The notes under the pieces are model-generated. The model worked only from the letters and a program-made list of their open reading frames with translations, was not told where the DNA came from and searched no databases. Shown here piece by piece: positions 27,831 to 37,315 of a stretch of DNA of 64,000 nucleotides (the stretch's first letter is position 1; every line of letters begins with the position of its first letter). The DNA comes from Paenibacillus_G elgii_A. Lineage in GTDB: Bacteria > Bacillota > Bacilli > Paenibacillales > NBRC-103111. Where the stretch lies: contig JBHJMN010000005.1 of the NCBI GenBank assembly GCA_042219835.1, forward strand, positions 62,001-126,000, written 5' to 3'. Both the position numbers and the translations under genes were made by a program.

Positions 27831-27858
27831 GGCCCCTCGTCACATGGGGCGAGGGGCC
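27831..27858 (-). terminator. Terminator after the GH85 gene
   Basis: Perfect 9-bp stem GGCCCCTCG/CGAGGGGCC; on the minus strand it is followed by TTTTTT. It separates the convergent protease and glycosidase genes. Confidence 0.85.
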
Positions 27859-27900
27859 ATATCGTACCGCACAGTTGAAGAAAACGCGCTTTGTCTTGGG

Positions 27901-30771
27901 CTATTGGAACTGGAACCAATCTATATCTGCGATACCGTTATCGCGGACGCTCCACTTCGTATAGTTTGGATTTTTAAAAGTCACATGTACAGTTTGTTTG
28001 CCGGTAACGGGCTTTTTCAGATCGACGGTATAGTTCTTGTAGAACGGCGCCAGCTGCTTGGCGTCCACCGGGAGCGCCACATCCGCGATGAGCTCGCCCT
28101 GCGGGCCGCCCAAGCGCACTTCCACCCGGGTATCCTTCGCCAGAACGGCCGCCCGAACCGTCAGCTTCGACGCTGCTTTTGCCCCGAAATCGACATCTTT
28201 AAACGACAGCCAATCGGCAAAGTTCAAGTCGCGGACGTTTACGTAAGTGCCCGGCACGAACAGTCCGTTGGATTGATCGTATTTTTCCGCCTGCAGGACG
28301 ACGCCGTTCTGAGGAATTTCCGGCGCCACGACCTTGACGCGGATCTTCGTATTCACGCCCGGCTGGCCGTTGACTGGCCCCGTCTGTGCCGTCAGTACCG
28401 CATCGCCCGGGCCCATAGCGGTCACTTTTCCCCGCGCATCCACTTTGGCGACAGCCTCGTTGTTCGATGTCCAGGTGACGTTGACATTTGCTGCTGTGGA
28501 AGGCATGACACGGATATTAACATAGTTCGTCCATCCGGTTTCCATCGTCAGCTTGTTGTCCTGCAGGTGCATCGCATGAATGGAAGCTGCGGCAACCGGA
28601 CCTTTGTTGAATGGAACCTTTTGCCCGCTCCCCCATTTCCAAGTCAGCGCCTGCGGCTCACTCGCCGTACCGTCTTTGCCGACGGCATACAACTCCAGCT
28701 TCACTTCATTCTCGCCGAGACGAGGAAGCGACTTGAGGTAATACACTTCGTCGTAAATCCGTCCGACCCATTCGCGCTTGCCGTTTACCACACGCATGAG
28801 GTCGTAATACCAAACATCCTGCTGCTTCGCGTTGAAGTCCCATTTCACGAACATCGCAGCTTGATTGTCGTCGAACATCGCCTTCTCGACCCGGAAGCCC
28901 GTCGGAGCGGCTGGCGCCTGCGGTTTCTTGCCGTCCGTCAGCTTCAACTCGCCGATGTTGGCCTTAAAGGCCACGTCATCCGCCGATTGCGAACCGACGC
29001 GGAGACTGATCGCAGCGATCGTACGTCCCTCGAACGGCTTCAGCTTGGCCGTAGCCATGGTCCAATCGTCGCTTGGCCCGGCTTTCAAATCGACGGCGGC
29101 CGGATGCTGCGGGTCGTCCTTGAACGTAAGCAGCGCCTGAATGTCGGCCGCCTTCTTCAGATGCCCTTGCGCTTGGCCGTTGCCTTTCTTGTCCGGCAGT
29201 TGGGCGTCCGATTTGTACGTCAGCGACAGTTCCACGTCTTTGGTCACCGGCAGCTCGGTCTTGTACAGATGAATGTCCGCAGCATGGCTCGAATTCAGCG
29301 TGCCTTCCACCTTCAAGGAAGAGCCGCCGTTCCATGCGGTTTCGTAATCGTATCCGACCGTTAGCGGCTTGCCTGCGGACTGCGTCCACCACTGCCATGT
29401 CGGCAGGATGTCCTGCGCCGCCATGTTGTTCCACTCCGTATCGCTGGACTTTCGTCCGTTCACGAAGAAGTCGAGCCCATGCCCGTTGTTGAACCGGGTC
29501 ACGAACGGATAGGAGCCGATGACGGAGCGCTCCGGTATGTAATGCGCAATGCCCGGCCAGCTCTCATATTCGGTGCCGACCGCCCGGCCACTTTCCGAAG
29601 GATTGCCCTTGGGCCCGGACCAATAGGCCTGCTCGCGCTTTTCGATTTCCGGCTGCATGCGGATGTCGAACGGATTCGGGCCTTTGTTCCAGACCATATC
29701 CGTGCCGAAAAGAGCTACGCTCGTCCGGGGCGTACGGGAGGCGTCGTTTTTGAAAATCGCATCCAGCTCCAAGCCGCGGTCGAATCGGAATTTGTCGTTT
29801 TCGATACCCGCGAAGAGCGAGGCATACGGATCAAGACCAAGCTTGCGCGCATGGTCGGCGCTGCTTTCCAAGCCTTGCGGCGTATACGCATAGTTCATGA
29901 AAATGCTGTCGTTGGCGCGCTTTCCGTCACGCTCGTCCAGCAGCCACGGCGAGTTTTCCTTGTTGAATCCGTTTACATAGGAGATCTTGCCGTCCACAGT
30001 CAAGCTGTCGTACCAGCTCATATACAGGCCTTGGCTGCGCATATATTTCAGCATTTCCATCAGCAGAGCCGCATGCTCCTTACTGATCGTCGCTTCTTGG
30101 TTGATAAAGTATCCGTCGAAGCCGAAATACTTCGCCATTTCGATCATTTTATCGGCCACCGGGAATTTGCCGTCCGGCGTCTTCTCCACGAGCTCCGCGA
30201 AATTGATGTTGCGAGGCCAGAACCAGCCGCCCAGACTGATAACCCCGTTGCGGTGGGCCGCATCCGTATAGGCCGGATTGGGCAGGTTCACGACGCCGTA
30301 ATTCCGCTTGCCCTCTTCGGTCGGTGAACCGTAAACCGGCAAGCCGTGCCAAGAGGCATAAATGTCCTGATACTGCCAATATTTCAGCACGTTGCGGCTG
30401 AAGCTGTCGTTATAGCGGTACCCCTCGAACCATTCCTCCTTATCGTAGTCGGCGGAAAGATTCATGACTTGGGCCGTGCTCGTTAATTCCGGGTGCGCCT
30501 GCGTCGGCTGGAAGGCTCCGATCCGCTTCGCTAGTGGAACGCGAGAGCGAAAATACTTTGCATACGGGTCGCTCTCCGGGGTCCATTCCTTCATCTGCTT
30601 GGCGTTATAGCCGTACAAATAAGGCTGATCCGGTCCTTTCGGCGTTTCCATCGCCGAAGCCGCTTTCGGCCCTAACATCAGAGTGGACGCCATAACGGCC
30701 GTCAGCCCTAATGATACCGCTTTCGTAACGGTCCGAGAATAAGATTTTTTTCGACGTTTGCGGTCTGACAT
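27901..30771 (-). CDS. Secreted GH85 endo-beta-N-acetylglucosaminidase, multidomain
   Basis: A 956-residue exported enzyme that cuts the chitobiose core of N-glycans. Order: basic signal peptide (to about residue 38, ASA), GH85 barrel (about 45-400) with WHGLPVYGSPTEEG, GGWFWPRNINFAELVE and the catalytic FDGYFINQEA (Asn and Glu near 217-220); a galactose-binding-like region (about 430-640); a fibronectin-like stretch; a Big_2-type domain with VTWTSNNEAVAKVDARGKV; and a C-terminal CBM6/35-like module beginning LQAEKYDQSNG. ATG at 30771 has AGAGGTG 5 nt upstream. Single gene; would release host, fungal or plant glycans together with the neighbouring protease. Family call is strong, the inner modules less so. 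Confidence 0.92.
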   Translation of the reverse strand: MSDRKRRKKSYSRTVTKAVSLGLTAVMASTLMLGPKAASAMETPKGPDQPYLYGYNAKQMKEWTPESDPYAKYFRSRVPLAKRIGAFQPTQAHPELTSTAQVMNLSADYDKEEWFEGYRYNDSFSRNVLKYWQYQDIYASWHGLPVYGSPTEEGKRNYGVVNLPNPAYTDAAHRNGVISLGGWFWPRNINFAELVEKTPDGKFPVADKMIEMAKYFGFDGYFINQEATISKEHAALLMEMLKYMRSQGLYMSWYDSLTVDGKISYVNGFNKENSPWLLDERDGKRANDSIFMNYAYTPQGLESSADHARKLGLDPYASLFAGIENDKFRFDRGLELDAIFKNDASRTPRTSVALFGTDMVWNKGPNPFDIRMQPEIEKREQAYWSGPKGNPSESGRAVGTEYESWPGIAHYIPERSVIGSYPFVTRFNNGHGLDFFVNGRKSSDTEWNNMAAQDILPTWQWWTQSAGKPLTVGYDYETAWNGGSSLKVEGTLNSSHAADIHLYKTELPVTKDVELSLTYKSDAQLPDKKGNGQAQGHLKKAADIQALLTFKDDPQHPAAVDLKAGPSDDWTMATAKLKPFEGRTIAAISLRVGSQSADDVAFKANIGELKLTDGKKPQAPAAPTGFRVEKAMFDDNQAAMFVKWDFNAKQQDVWYYDLMRVVNGKREWVGRIYDEVYYLKSLPRLGENEVKLELYAVGKDGTASEPQALTWKWGSGQKVPFNKGPVAAASIHAMHLQDNKLTMETGWTNYVNIRVMPSTAANVNVTWTSNNEAVAKVDARGKVTAMGPGDAVLTAQTGPVNGQPGVNTKIRVKVVAPEIPQNGVVLQAEKYDQSNGLFVPGTYVNVRDLNFADWLSFKDVDFGAKAASKLTVRAAVLAKDTRVEVRLGGPQGELIADVALPVDAKQLAPFYKNYTVDLKKPVTGKQTVHVTFKNPNYTKWSVRDNGIADIDWFQFQ

Positions 30772-31128
30772 AATGCACCTCTCTTCGTTTGTTCCGGCCT
30801 GGTACCATCCTAGCAATTACTGCAGCTGCCAATCCAAGGAAAAGAAACGACTCGTCTATTCCACCCTAACACCCGTTCACGGCGGCCGTAAAGTGGACAA
30901 ACAAAAGATTTCATGGACATATTAAATAGTTGTAAACTCCCGGCTCCAGCCAGCGAGTCTGATCGAAGCTGGACTGTCGCTCCTAGAAGTATCGCGTTTT
31001 CGTGGTCAGCTTAACAGGCTCGTTCAGCGCGATAAGAACCTGCGTCCAATCCAACAAAACAGGACCCTTCGCCTCACCAGCGTTGGGTCCCTTTCTTGTA
31101 CCTTCCATCCGGGTTCCGTTACGTAACC
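30772..31128. other. Intergenic stretch without a gene
   Basis: Contains the GH85 upstream region and, at its left of the SNF2 gene, one terminator. The 30880-31050 part shows no open frame with a start site and no recognised RNA. Confidence 0.6.
31062..31090 (-). terminator. Terminator after the SNF2 helicase gene
   Basis: Stem GGACCC/GGGTCC around a 17-nt loop, followed on the minus strand by TGTTTTGTT. Confidence 0.6.
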
Positions 31129-34100
31129 CTACTCATGAAGCATCAGCAGTTCCCGGACGTCCCGTTCCGTCAGAGAGGACAGCCCCTCCTCGCCCGGCTG
31201 AATGACTTCGTCGATCAAATGCTTCTTTCGCCGCTGAATCTCGTACATCTTGTCTTCTACCGAGCCTTGAGTGACGAGGCGGATCACTTGGACCACCTTC
31301 TTCTGCCCGATCCGGTGAGCGCGGTCCATGGCCTGCTGCTCCACGGCGGGATTCCACCACAGATCGTACAGGACCACAGTGTCCGCTCCGGTCAGATTCA
31401 GCCCGGTTCCCCCGGCCTTTAGGGAGATCAGGAACAAGTCCCGCTCGCCTTCGTTAAACTGGCGGCAGCGCTCGACTCGCTCGGCGGACGGAGTTTTGCC
31501 GTCCAAATAAAAATACGGTACGCCCCGATAGCCCAGCTCCCGCCCGATCATCCCCAGCATCTCGGTAAACTGCGAGAACACCAGCATCCGCCGCCCGGCG
31601 CTCCGGCATTCCTCCACCAGCTCCAGCAACTGCTCAAATTTCGCCGAGCTTCCGCTATATCCTTCTACGAATAACGCAGGATGGCAGCATAGCTGACGCA
31701 GCCGGGTAATACCCGCTAAAATTTTGATCCGGTTTTGCTGAAATGTATCCGCGTCCAGATGCTTGAGCGCTTCCTTTTGCAGCTTGGCCAAGTAAGCCAC
31801 ATACAGCTTCTTCTGCTCCGGCAGCAGCTCCGAGGCTTGCAGCGATTCGATCTTCTCCGGCAGTTCCTTCAACACATCGCTCTTGACCCGCCGCAGCAGA
31901 AACGGACGGGCGCGCTTGGCCACAGTCTCGCGGGACAGCTCGCCGAAGGCTTTGCGATCCGGGAACAGCTCGGGGAACACCGCGTCGAAGATGGACCACA
32001 GCTCCTCCAGCGAGTTCTCGACCGGCGTTCCGGTCAGCGCGAACCGGTACCTGGCCCGAATCGCTTTCACCGCTTGCGCCGTCTGCGTCGCGTAGTTTTT
32101 GAACGCTTGGGCCTCGTCCAAAATAAGCGTATGAAACGCCTGCCCGGCATAACGCCCAATATCCCTGCGCAGCAGTGGATACGAGGTGATCACGACGTCC
32201 GCATGGGACAGCTCCTTCAGTACGCGGCCGCGAACCGCGCTGCTGCCGTCGGCAATAACGGCCCGAAGCTCCGGCGCAAACCGGCTCAGCTCGTTCCTCC
32301 AATTATACAGGAGAGATGCGGGAGCGACGACCAGCGCAGGCTGCCCCAGATCTCGAATCTCCGGCAGAACGGATACGAGAAAGGCGATGCTCTGCAGCGT
32401 CTTGCCAAGCCCCATATCGTCGGCAAGAATGCCGCCAAAGCGATAGTGGGCCAGCGTCTTGAGCCAGCCATACCCATATTTTTGGTAATCCCGTAGCACT
32501 GGAATCAGCCGGTCCGGCAGCGGGAAATCCAGATTGTCCGGATTCCGTATGTTTTCCAAGAGGCGGCGCAGCGACTTGCCCACGCTGACGGCACGGCCCT
32601 GATCCCGCGTATCGATCAGGTGCAGTCCGCGGACAGCCGACAGGCGCAGCTCCGTCCCTTTCACATCCGCTTGGTGGATGCCCATTTCGTTCATGAAACG
32701 GACAATCTCCTGAAACTCCTCGCTTTCCAGCGGCAGCAGCGCGCCAGTCGGCAGCCGGTGGTATCTGCGCTTCTCTTCCAAAGATTTCAGCACTTTACGG
32801 ATTTCCGCTTCCGGAATTCCGTCGATATCGAATTTAATTTCCAGCCAGTCGATCCGTTCATCCACATCCACCCGGATCTTCGGCGGAACGTGGCCGATAT
32901 GAAGCCTTACTTTTACGGCGGAGGTGGCATATACCTCAACCAGCTTTTCCAGCTGGGGCAGAACGCGGTACATAAACTCGTATTCCTCGTCTTCGCCATC
33001 CAAGAAATAGCCGCCTTCTGTCCTGACGAAGGCGCTTTGCTCCATGAGCTCCAGAATCGCCCTTTCCTTCTCCCCGTCCCGCACCAGGATTCGTCCTTCG
33101 CCACGCTGAGTTCTTCCCTCTTCCAACGGATTAAGGACGATGTCGCCGTAATGAAACTCTAGCCCGGCGAGCAGCCGGTCCCTCACCCGGTCCAAATACA
33201 GCTTGGCCTTTAGCGAAATGCGCATGATCCGGTCGGACACGGCTTGGGCGACATGGACGGTTCCCAGCTTCATCAGACCGGGAATCGCCTTTTCGATGAA
33301 AGGCTCGATCTGATCCGCCGAAATCTGAAGCTGGCGCGTACGGGCCGAATCCAGCATTTGTTTCAGCTCCGAGAGGCGCTGACTGCTGTCGGGCGGCAGC
33401 TTCAGCAGCTTCCCCTCGGCAAGCACCAGCCCGTACGCTTCCATGACCCTGATCTCGTCCAGCCCTTGAACGTCCAACCGATAACCTTCTCCCGGCGCTT
33501 GGTCGAAATCGAAACGAAGCGGGATCGGCTCGTCGGAGATGCGAACGCCCTCGTAGATGTAGCCATCCTGCTCAAGCTGTGCGGAAGGAGCCGCCGCCAA
33601 CAAGGGAAGCAGCGTTTCCCACGAGAACGGAGGAATCAGCAGCATCCGCTCGCCACTCATACGGCCAGGTTGGACGGAAAACGTATTCGACGTTTCACGG
33701 TACATTTTCTCGTTGCGGCAGATTAGAAATAACTGGCGAAGGATGGCGTCATCCTCGATTTTAAAGCTATAAAGCTCCGGGTCGTAAGTGAAATGCTTGG
33801 TAAATACATAGGCTTTTCTCCGTTCGACCCTCTCCAGAAACTCTCTTATGTTCTGTACGATGTACAGCCGTTTGGGCCCTACCTTAAGCCCGATTCCGAA
33901 CATATATTTCCGATAACCGTAAGCAAAGGGCGTGCAAGTAAACTCCACCTCAAGCTGCGTTCTTGTATCGAAGCGCGGCCGGGAACCCGTCGGGATCACC
34001 GGATTGCCGATGAACAGACCTAACACGCTGTTCGTCAGCCGAAGATTTCCCGTCGGAATCGCGGAGTCGCTTGCTGCCGCTCGGCCTGACGAAGTCGTCG

Positions 34101-34434
34101 CAGATAATCCGTTCTCCGATCGAGGCCGCCCAGCAGGCAAGCTGCCGAGCTGCTCCGTATCGTGAATATACAACAGCACCGCGGCGACATGCTTACAGTA
34201 TTTGTCGTAGGAGCTCAAGGTGGGGCAGGTACACGTCGCTTTCACCTCCCCTTCATGCCCGATTTCGACGGTTACTCGGCAGCTGTCGGCGCCGACCGTC
34301 GCTTCGTAGCTTGCAGCTTCGGGATCGCAATGCGTGAAGGTCACTTTTCCGGCGCGGCAGTAGGCTTCTCCCTTTTTGTAGGAGAGCTCGCCGCACAACG
34401 ATTTAATGATCCGTATTGTCAACGGTGCGTTCAT
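31129..34434 (-). CDS. SWIM zinc-finger SNF2-family helicase
   Basis: A 1101-residue Swi2/Snf2 DNA translocase. An N-terminal SWIM finger CTCPTLSSYDKYCKH (about residues 68-82) is followed by the bacterial SNF2-associated region and the helicase core: motif I ILADDMGLGKT near 672, motif II DEAQAF near 773, motif III LTGTPVENSLEELWS, and motif VI HRIGQKKVVQV near 1043. ATG at 34434 has AAGGAAGG 9 nt upstream. Members are thought to act at stalled transcription or repair sites; HepA/RapA-like. It is a single gene closed by a terminator. There is no adjacent methyltransferase or nuclease, so a DISARM-like defence role is not supported. Confidence 0.93.
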   Translation of the reverse strand: MNAPLTIRIIKSLCGELSYKKGEAYCRAGKVTFTHCDPEAASYEATVGADSCRVTVEIGHEGEVKATCTCPTLSSYDKYCKHVAAVLLYIHDTEQLGSLPAGRPRSENGLSATTSSGRAAASDSAIPTGNLRLTNSVLGLFIGNPVIPTGSRPRFDTRTQLEVEFTCTPFAYGYRKYMFGIGLKVGPKRLYIVQNIREFLERVERRKAYVFTKHFTYDPELYSFKIEDDAILRQLFLICRNEKMYRETSNTFSVQPGRMSGERMLLIPPFSWETLLPLLAAAPSAQLEQDGYIYEGVRISDEPIPLRFDFDQAPGEGYRLDVQGLDEIRVMEAYGLVLAEGKLLKLPPDSSQRLSELKQMLDSARTRQLQISADQIEPFIEKAIPGLMKLGTVHVAQAVSDRIMRISLKAKLYLDRVRDRLLAGLEFHYGDIVLNPLEEGRTQRGEGRILVRDGEKERAILELMEQSAFVRTEGGYFLDGEDEEYEFMYRVLPQLEKLVEVYATSAVKVRLHIGHVPPKIRVDVDERIDWLEIKFDIDGIPEAEIRKVLKSLEEKRRYHRLPTGALLPLESEEFQEIVRFMNEMGIHQADVKGTELRLSAVRGLHLIDTRDQGRAVSVGKSLRRLLENIRNPDNLDFPLPDRLIPVLRDYQKYGYGWLKTLAHYRFGGILADDMGLGKTLQSIAFLVSVLPEIRDLGQPALVVAPASLLYNWRNELSRFAPELRAVIADGSSAVRGRVLKELSHADVVITSYPLLRRDIGRYAGQAFHTLILDEAQAFKNYATQTAQAVKAIRARYRFALTGTPVENSLEELWSIFDAVFPELFPDRKAFGELSRETVAKRARPFLLRRVKSDVLKELPEKIESLQASELLPEQKKLYVAYLAKLQKEALKHLDADTFQQNRIKILAGITRLRQLCCHPALFVEGYSGSSAKFEQLLELVEECRSAGRRMLVFSQFTEMLGMIGRELGYRGVPYFYLDGKTPSAERVERCRQFNEGERDLFLISLKAGGTGLNLTGADTVVLYDLWWNPAVEQQAMDRAHRIGQKKVVQVIRLVTQGSVEDKMYEIQRRKKHLIDEVIQPGEEGLSSLTERDVRELLMLHE

Positions 34435-34459
34435 CGCTTGAAACCTTCCTTACTTCGTC

Positions 34460-34596
34460 TATTTCAAAAACCTGGAAAACAAAGCATAGCCGTTCTTGAT
34501 CGCATCCAGCACCCAGGCGGGAATTTTGATGCCCTCGATGCCGGGATAAACGACGCGGTACGCCCCTATTTACGCGAACCAAGCATCCAGAGTGAT
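34460..34596 (-). pseudogene. Possible C-terminal gene fragment upstream of the SNF2 gene
   Basis: In one minus-strand frame 36 codons read IGAYRVVYPGIEGIKIPAW and on to SRFLK before a TAG at 34460-34462. The sequence looks like real protein, yet it has no start codon and a TAA at 34570-34572 cuts it off from a further short stretch ITLDAWFA. I could not name the parent family. A TATAAT at about 34595-34600 on the same strand may be the SNF2 promoter. Confidence 0.3.
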
Positions 34597-34734
34597 TATA
34601 CCACAGAACAACCGTTCGCCGAAATAATCCGCGTTTCTCCTGCTTCAAACATCATCCATAAGGGTAATTATTGGTTAGCTGGTTCCGATACCAGAACATG
34701 GGAACACAACCGCAAAGAAAAGGAGTGTTCATGT

Positions 34735-35076
34735 ATGATAAGCACGCTGAAAACAAAAATAACGGTACTCGCCTTGTGCTCGGCTTTCCTTTTGCCGACC
34801 GCCACTTTCGCCAAGACGGCGGACGAAACGGCAGCGAACCCGCCGACGACTGCCATCACCTTTCCCAATCTGAACCTGACGACTACCGTAAGCGTAACAA
34901 ATGTAAACGGGATATTGGTTCCGGGGGATTATGTGATCACCAGCGATTCGAGAGTGGTTTATATTCCTGAAGGTGTCGGGCTCGTCGTAGTCAATAAAGA
35001 AACCGCTCTGCCGAATGGGGCATTTTATTTGCAGCGTGCTGACGACGGGCATCGCATCGGGCTCGGCACTATATGA
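34735..35076 (+). CDS. Small exported protein, unknown function
   Basis: A 113-residue protein with a clean signal peptide (hydrophobic ITVLALCSAFLLPTATF, cleavage after FAKTA or AFA-like site near residue 22) and a mature part of about 90 residues rich in Thr and Val (ITFPNLNLTTTVSVTNVNG, VITSDSRVVYIPEGVGLVV). ATG at 34735 with AAAAGGAG 9 nt upstream; the frame stays open upstream but without a better start. I do not recognise a family. It may be cell-surface or cell-wall associated. Confidence 0.65.
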   Translation: MISTLKTKITVLALCSAFLLPTATFAKTADETAANPPTTAITFPNLNLTTTVSVTNVNGILVPGDYVITSDSRVVYIPEGVGLVVVNKETALPNGAFYLQRADDGHRIGLGTI

Positions 35077-35112
35077 AGTAAGCACGAAGATACTAATGTA
35101 CAAAGATGGAGA

Positions 35113-35604
35113 GTGAGTATAATTTTGAATCCTAACAAACAAATGGTTCATAAAGCAAAAACACTTTATGGTATCAGCCTGAAACACAGTTTAAAGGAAG
35201 ACCAGACAGAGCATCTTGTGGATGCCATGAAGGCATATGTTAAGCAGTATGCAGAACCGAACTATCTCATTCAAATTTATATTTCAGATGATTTTACCGA
35301 AAACACAGATTTCATTACGTTTGTAGGAAGCGATCAAAGTGGACATTCCGACTTGAATGTAATGAATATTCCGAAAGGGGAGTATCTGGTTTTTGAGCAT
35401 CTTGGCGACGAGTCGGAAATCGATCTGACTCATGCCGAGATCCAGCGATATCTGAAATCTCAACCGATAACCGTGACTTCCAATTTCGATTTTGAACAAT
35501 GGGAACCATCGACAGGCAAAATAGTTGTATTTGTTCCTTTAGAAACTGCCATGATCGAAGTTCCAGATACTATCGATAAAGTGCAGCTAATGAAAATACC
35601 GTAA
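35113..35604 (+). CDS. GyrI-like small-molecule-binding domain protein (tentative)
   Basis: A single-domain protein of about 160 residues without a DNA-binding region. Features recalling stand-alone GyrI-like/effector-binding domains are YLIQIYISDDFTENTDFITFVGSD, the PKGEYLVFEHLGDES turn and a C terminus that runs FEQWEPSTGKIVVFVPLE. The start is uncertain: GTG 35113 sits right on its GGAG, while the in-frame TTG at 35125 lies 13 nt from it. The gene is AT-richer than its neighbours. It has 36 nt to the exported-protein gene and shares its strand, so may be in one transcript. Confidence 0.55.
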   Translation: MSIILNPNKQMVHKAKTLYGISLKHSLKEDQTEHLVDAMKAYVKQYAEPNYLIQIYISDDFTENTDFITFVGSDQSGHSDLNVMNIPKGEYLVFEHLGDESEIDLTHAEIQRYLKSQPITVTSNFDFEQWEPSTGKIVVFVPLETAMIEVPDTIDKVQLMKIP

Positions 35605-35630
35605 AACCCATTCCCCACTTATACAAAAAA

Positions 35631-35660
35631 GGATGCATTCACCTCGTGTGAACGGCATCC
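35631..35660. terminator. Bidirectional terminator
   Basis: Stem GGATGC/GCATCC with inner TTCAC/GTGAA and T-runs on both strands, between convergent genes. Confidence 0.9.
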
Positions 35661-35669
35661 TTTCTTTCT

Positions 35670-36116
35670 CTATGGAGTTAAGCTCTGGACTTTATCCAGG
35701 ATTTGAGTAACCTGATTCAGCTTGTCGATGAATTGGGAATCTTCGATCGCCTTCCAGTCGATAGCGCCGTTGTTGATCTGCTCCAGGTAGCCGTTAATCT
35801 CCTTCGTCAACGTCTCGTTATAGCCGACCAACTGCTTATGAACGTCCTTGGCAAAATCGGGGGCTTGAAGCGCGTTGAATTTTGTAATCCGCTCCTTCAT
35901 ACCGGTTAATTCGTTCTTCAACGTCGTTCTGGCTTCAGGATCGGTGACCGCCTGCCCGGCAATCGTCGGTAATTGCTCCGCAAACCGCGTCGTATCATCG
36001 ATAAAGTCGGTTGCTTCTTCCACATAGTTTAACGAATTGTTTACCTTGTCGACAATCCCGCAGCCTGACAACAGACCGACCGCAAGCACAAGCAGAAGCA
36101 TGATTTTAAGCTTCAT
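35670..36116 (-). CDS. DUF6376 family lipoprotein
   Basis: A 148-residue lipoprotein with lipobox LLSGC (Cys near residue 19) and an all-helical mature part (KVNNSLNYVEEATDFIDDTTRF, later FNALQAPDFAKDVHKQLVGYNETL). This pattern fits the DUF6376 lipoproteins of Bacillus and Paenibacillus, whose function is unknown. ATG at 36116 has GGAGGT 7 nt upstream. It lies 64 nt downstream of the CPBP protease gene on the same strand. Confidence 0.8.
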   Translation of the reverse strand: MKLKIMLLLVLAVGLLSGCGIVDKVNNSLNYVEEATDFIDDTTRFAEQLPTIAGQAVTDPEARTTLKNELTGMKERITKFNALQAPDFAKDVHKQLVGYNETLTKEINGYLEQINNGAIDWKAIEDSQFIDKLNQVTQILDKVQSLTP

Positions 36117-36180
36117 TACCCGGACCTCCAACTTTTTTTACAAGGTAATACCGCTCCAAGCCGGCTCCGGTTTCAAAAAA

Positions 36181-37008
36181 CTATAAGGATTGCGATTCCT
36201 GCACCGGCCGTTCGCCTTTTCCGGGAAGGGTTCGAATGATCGTCCATGGTTTTCTCGAAACGATGAACGCCGATGCCAGCAAAGCAAGCGCAACGAAAAC
36301 ACCCGACTCTCCCGTCCACAGCAAGGCTGAATCCCCTTTGGTGAACAGATCAAAGACGTTCTGGGTGATGGCATTCCATGAGGCATGCAGCAAGACGGCC
36401 GGCCAAATACTTCCCGATGTCAAACGAAGGTACGCTATCACATACCCGAAGGACGTGACCGTGATCATAAACAGCACGACGGATAACAGGACAGACGGAC
36501 CCGTATAATACGCTCCGGCTACCAGGAGGGGCAGATGCCACACGCCCCATACCAGCCCGCTTACGAGAACAGGCCTGGGAACCTGAGCATCGATGAGGCG
36601 GGTGAGCATATAGCCGCGCCACCCCACTTCCTCTCCAAAACTTCCAATCAAGCCTCGAATCGTTCCGAGGGTTGCATTTACCAACAGGAAGAATAAGAAC
36701 AGAACGAGGGGAGAAGCGGTTAAATAAGTGGCAGGCGCGGCAAATTGCGCGAGTCCGGACATCCATGCTATGCCATAGGCCGCCAGATCGACCGTTAGCG
36801 GAAAGAGAAGCACGATCGGTATCCATTTAACAGTACGTCTTCCCCCCAGGCGGAGCGAGATGTCGGCAAAACCCTCGCGCAACAGCAAACGTGATAGTAA
36901 AGACGCCAAGGCCGGCGTCCACATCAGAAAAAGTACCCATTTACCGTCATGAAGAGTCAACCAATGACCTATACAGGAAAGCGGGACGAGGAAAGCAAAA
37001 AAGACCAT
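36181..37008 (-). CDS. CPBP-family intramembrane metalloprotease
   Basis: A polytopic membrane protein of the CPBP (CAAX-processing/bacteriocin-protecting) family. Motif 1 GEEVGWRGYM carries the two Glu and Arg, motif 2 is WGVWHLPLL with its His, and motif 3 VLLHASWNA carries His and Asn. At ATG 37008 there is no good ribosome site; an AAGGAG lies further upstream and is followed after 6 nt by an in-frame ATC at 37069-37071, which would add a sensible soluble N terminus of 21 residues before the first helix. The true start is therefore open. Substrate unknown. Confidence 0.85.
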   Translation of the reverse strand: MVFFAFLVPLSCIGHWLTLHDGKWVLFLMWTPALASLLSRLLLREGFADISLRLGGRRTVKWIPIVLLFPLTVDLAAYGIAWMSGLAQFAAPATYLTASPLVLFLFFLLVNATLGTIRGLIGSFGEEVGWRGYMLTRLIDAQVPRPVLVSGLVWGVWHLPLLVAGAYYTGPSVLLSVVLFMITVTSFGYVIAYLRLTSGSIWPAVLLHASWNAITQNVFDLFTKGDSALLWTGESGVFVALALLASAFIVSRKPWTIIRTLPGKGERPVQESQSL

Positions 37009-37264
37009 AAGCCCGCGTCGGGCAGACCGAATACGTTGATGCGTCGTTTCGCTATTTGAGGTTGTTATGATGGAACACTCCTTATCGCCGCGGCTCCCAC
37101 TGGAACGCTGTCTATAAATACATTTATGTAAATTCCATCCTTAGTATAACATCTTCTCTCGTCAAGACAACGGCCCGAAGTCTAATCCCGAACTAGCCAA
37201 AGGAACGAACGAAAACTGGCCTTAAGCCCGTTGAGAATCGGGAACATGTACAGTCACGCCAAAA

Positions 37265-37292
37265 AGCCGACCATCCATATGGGACGTCGGCT
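37265..37292 (-). terminator. Terminator of the bpsA-GNAT-fkbH-ACP operon
   Basis: Stem AGCCGAC/GTCGGCT followed on the minus strand by TTTTT, 23 nt behind the ACP stop. Confidence 0.85.
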
Positions 37293-37315
37293 CTTCGATC
37301 TTCAACGATTTCTGC

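Noticed and set aside
27550..29364. Long plus-strand frame overlapping the protease end and the GH85 gene
   Set aside because: It is antisense to the clearly real GH85 modules and starts inside the protease gene in another frame.
31129..34434. SNF2 helicase as part of a DISARM-like defence system
   Set aside because: No methyltransferase, phospholipase D-like or DUF1998 gene is adjacent; it is a single gene between terminators.
34162..34734. Upstream extension of the exported-protein gene
   Set aside because: It is antisense to the SNF2 SWIM domain; the signal peptide and ribosome site place the start at 34735.
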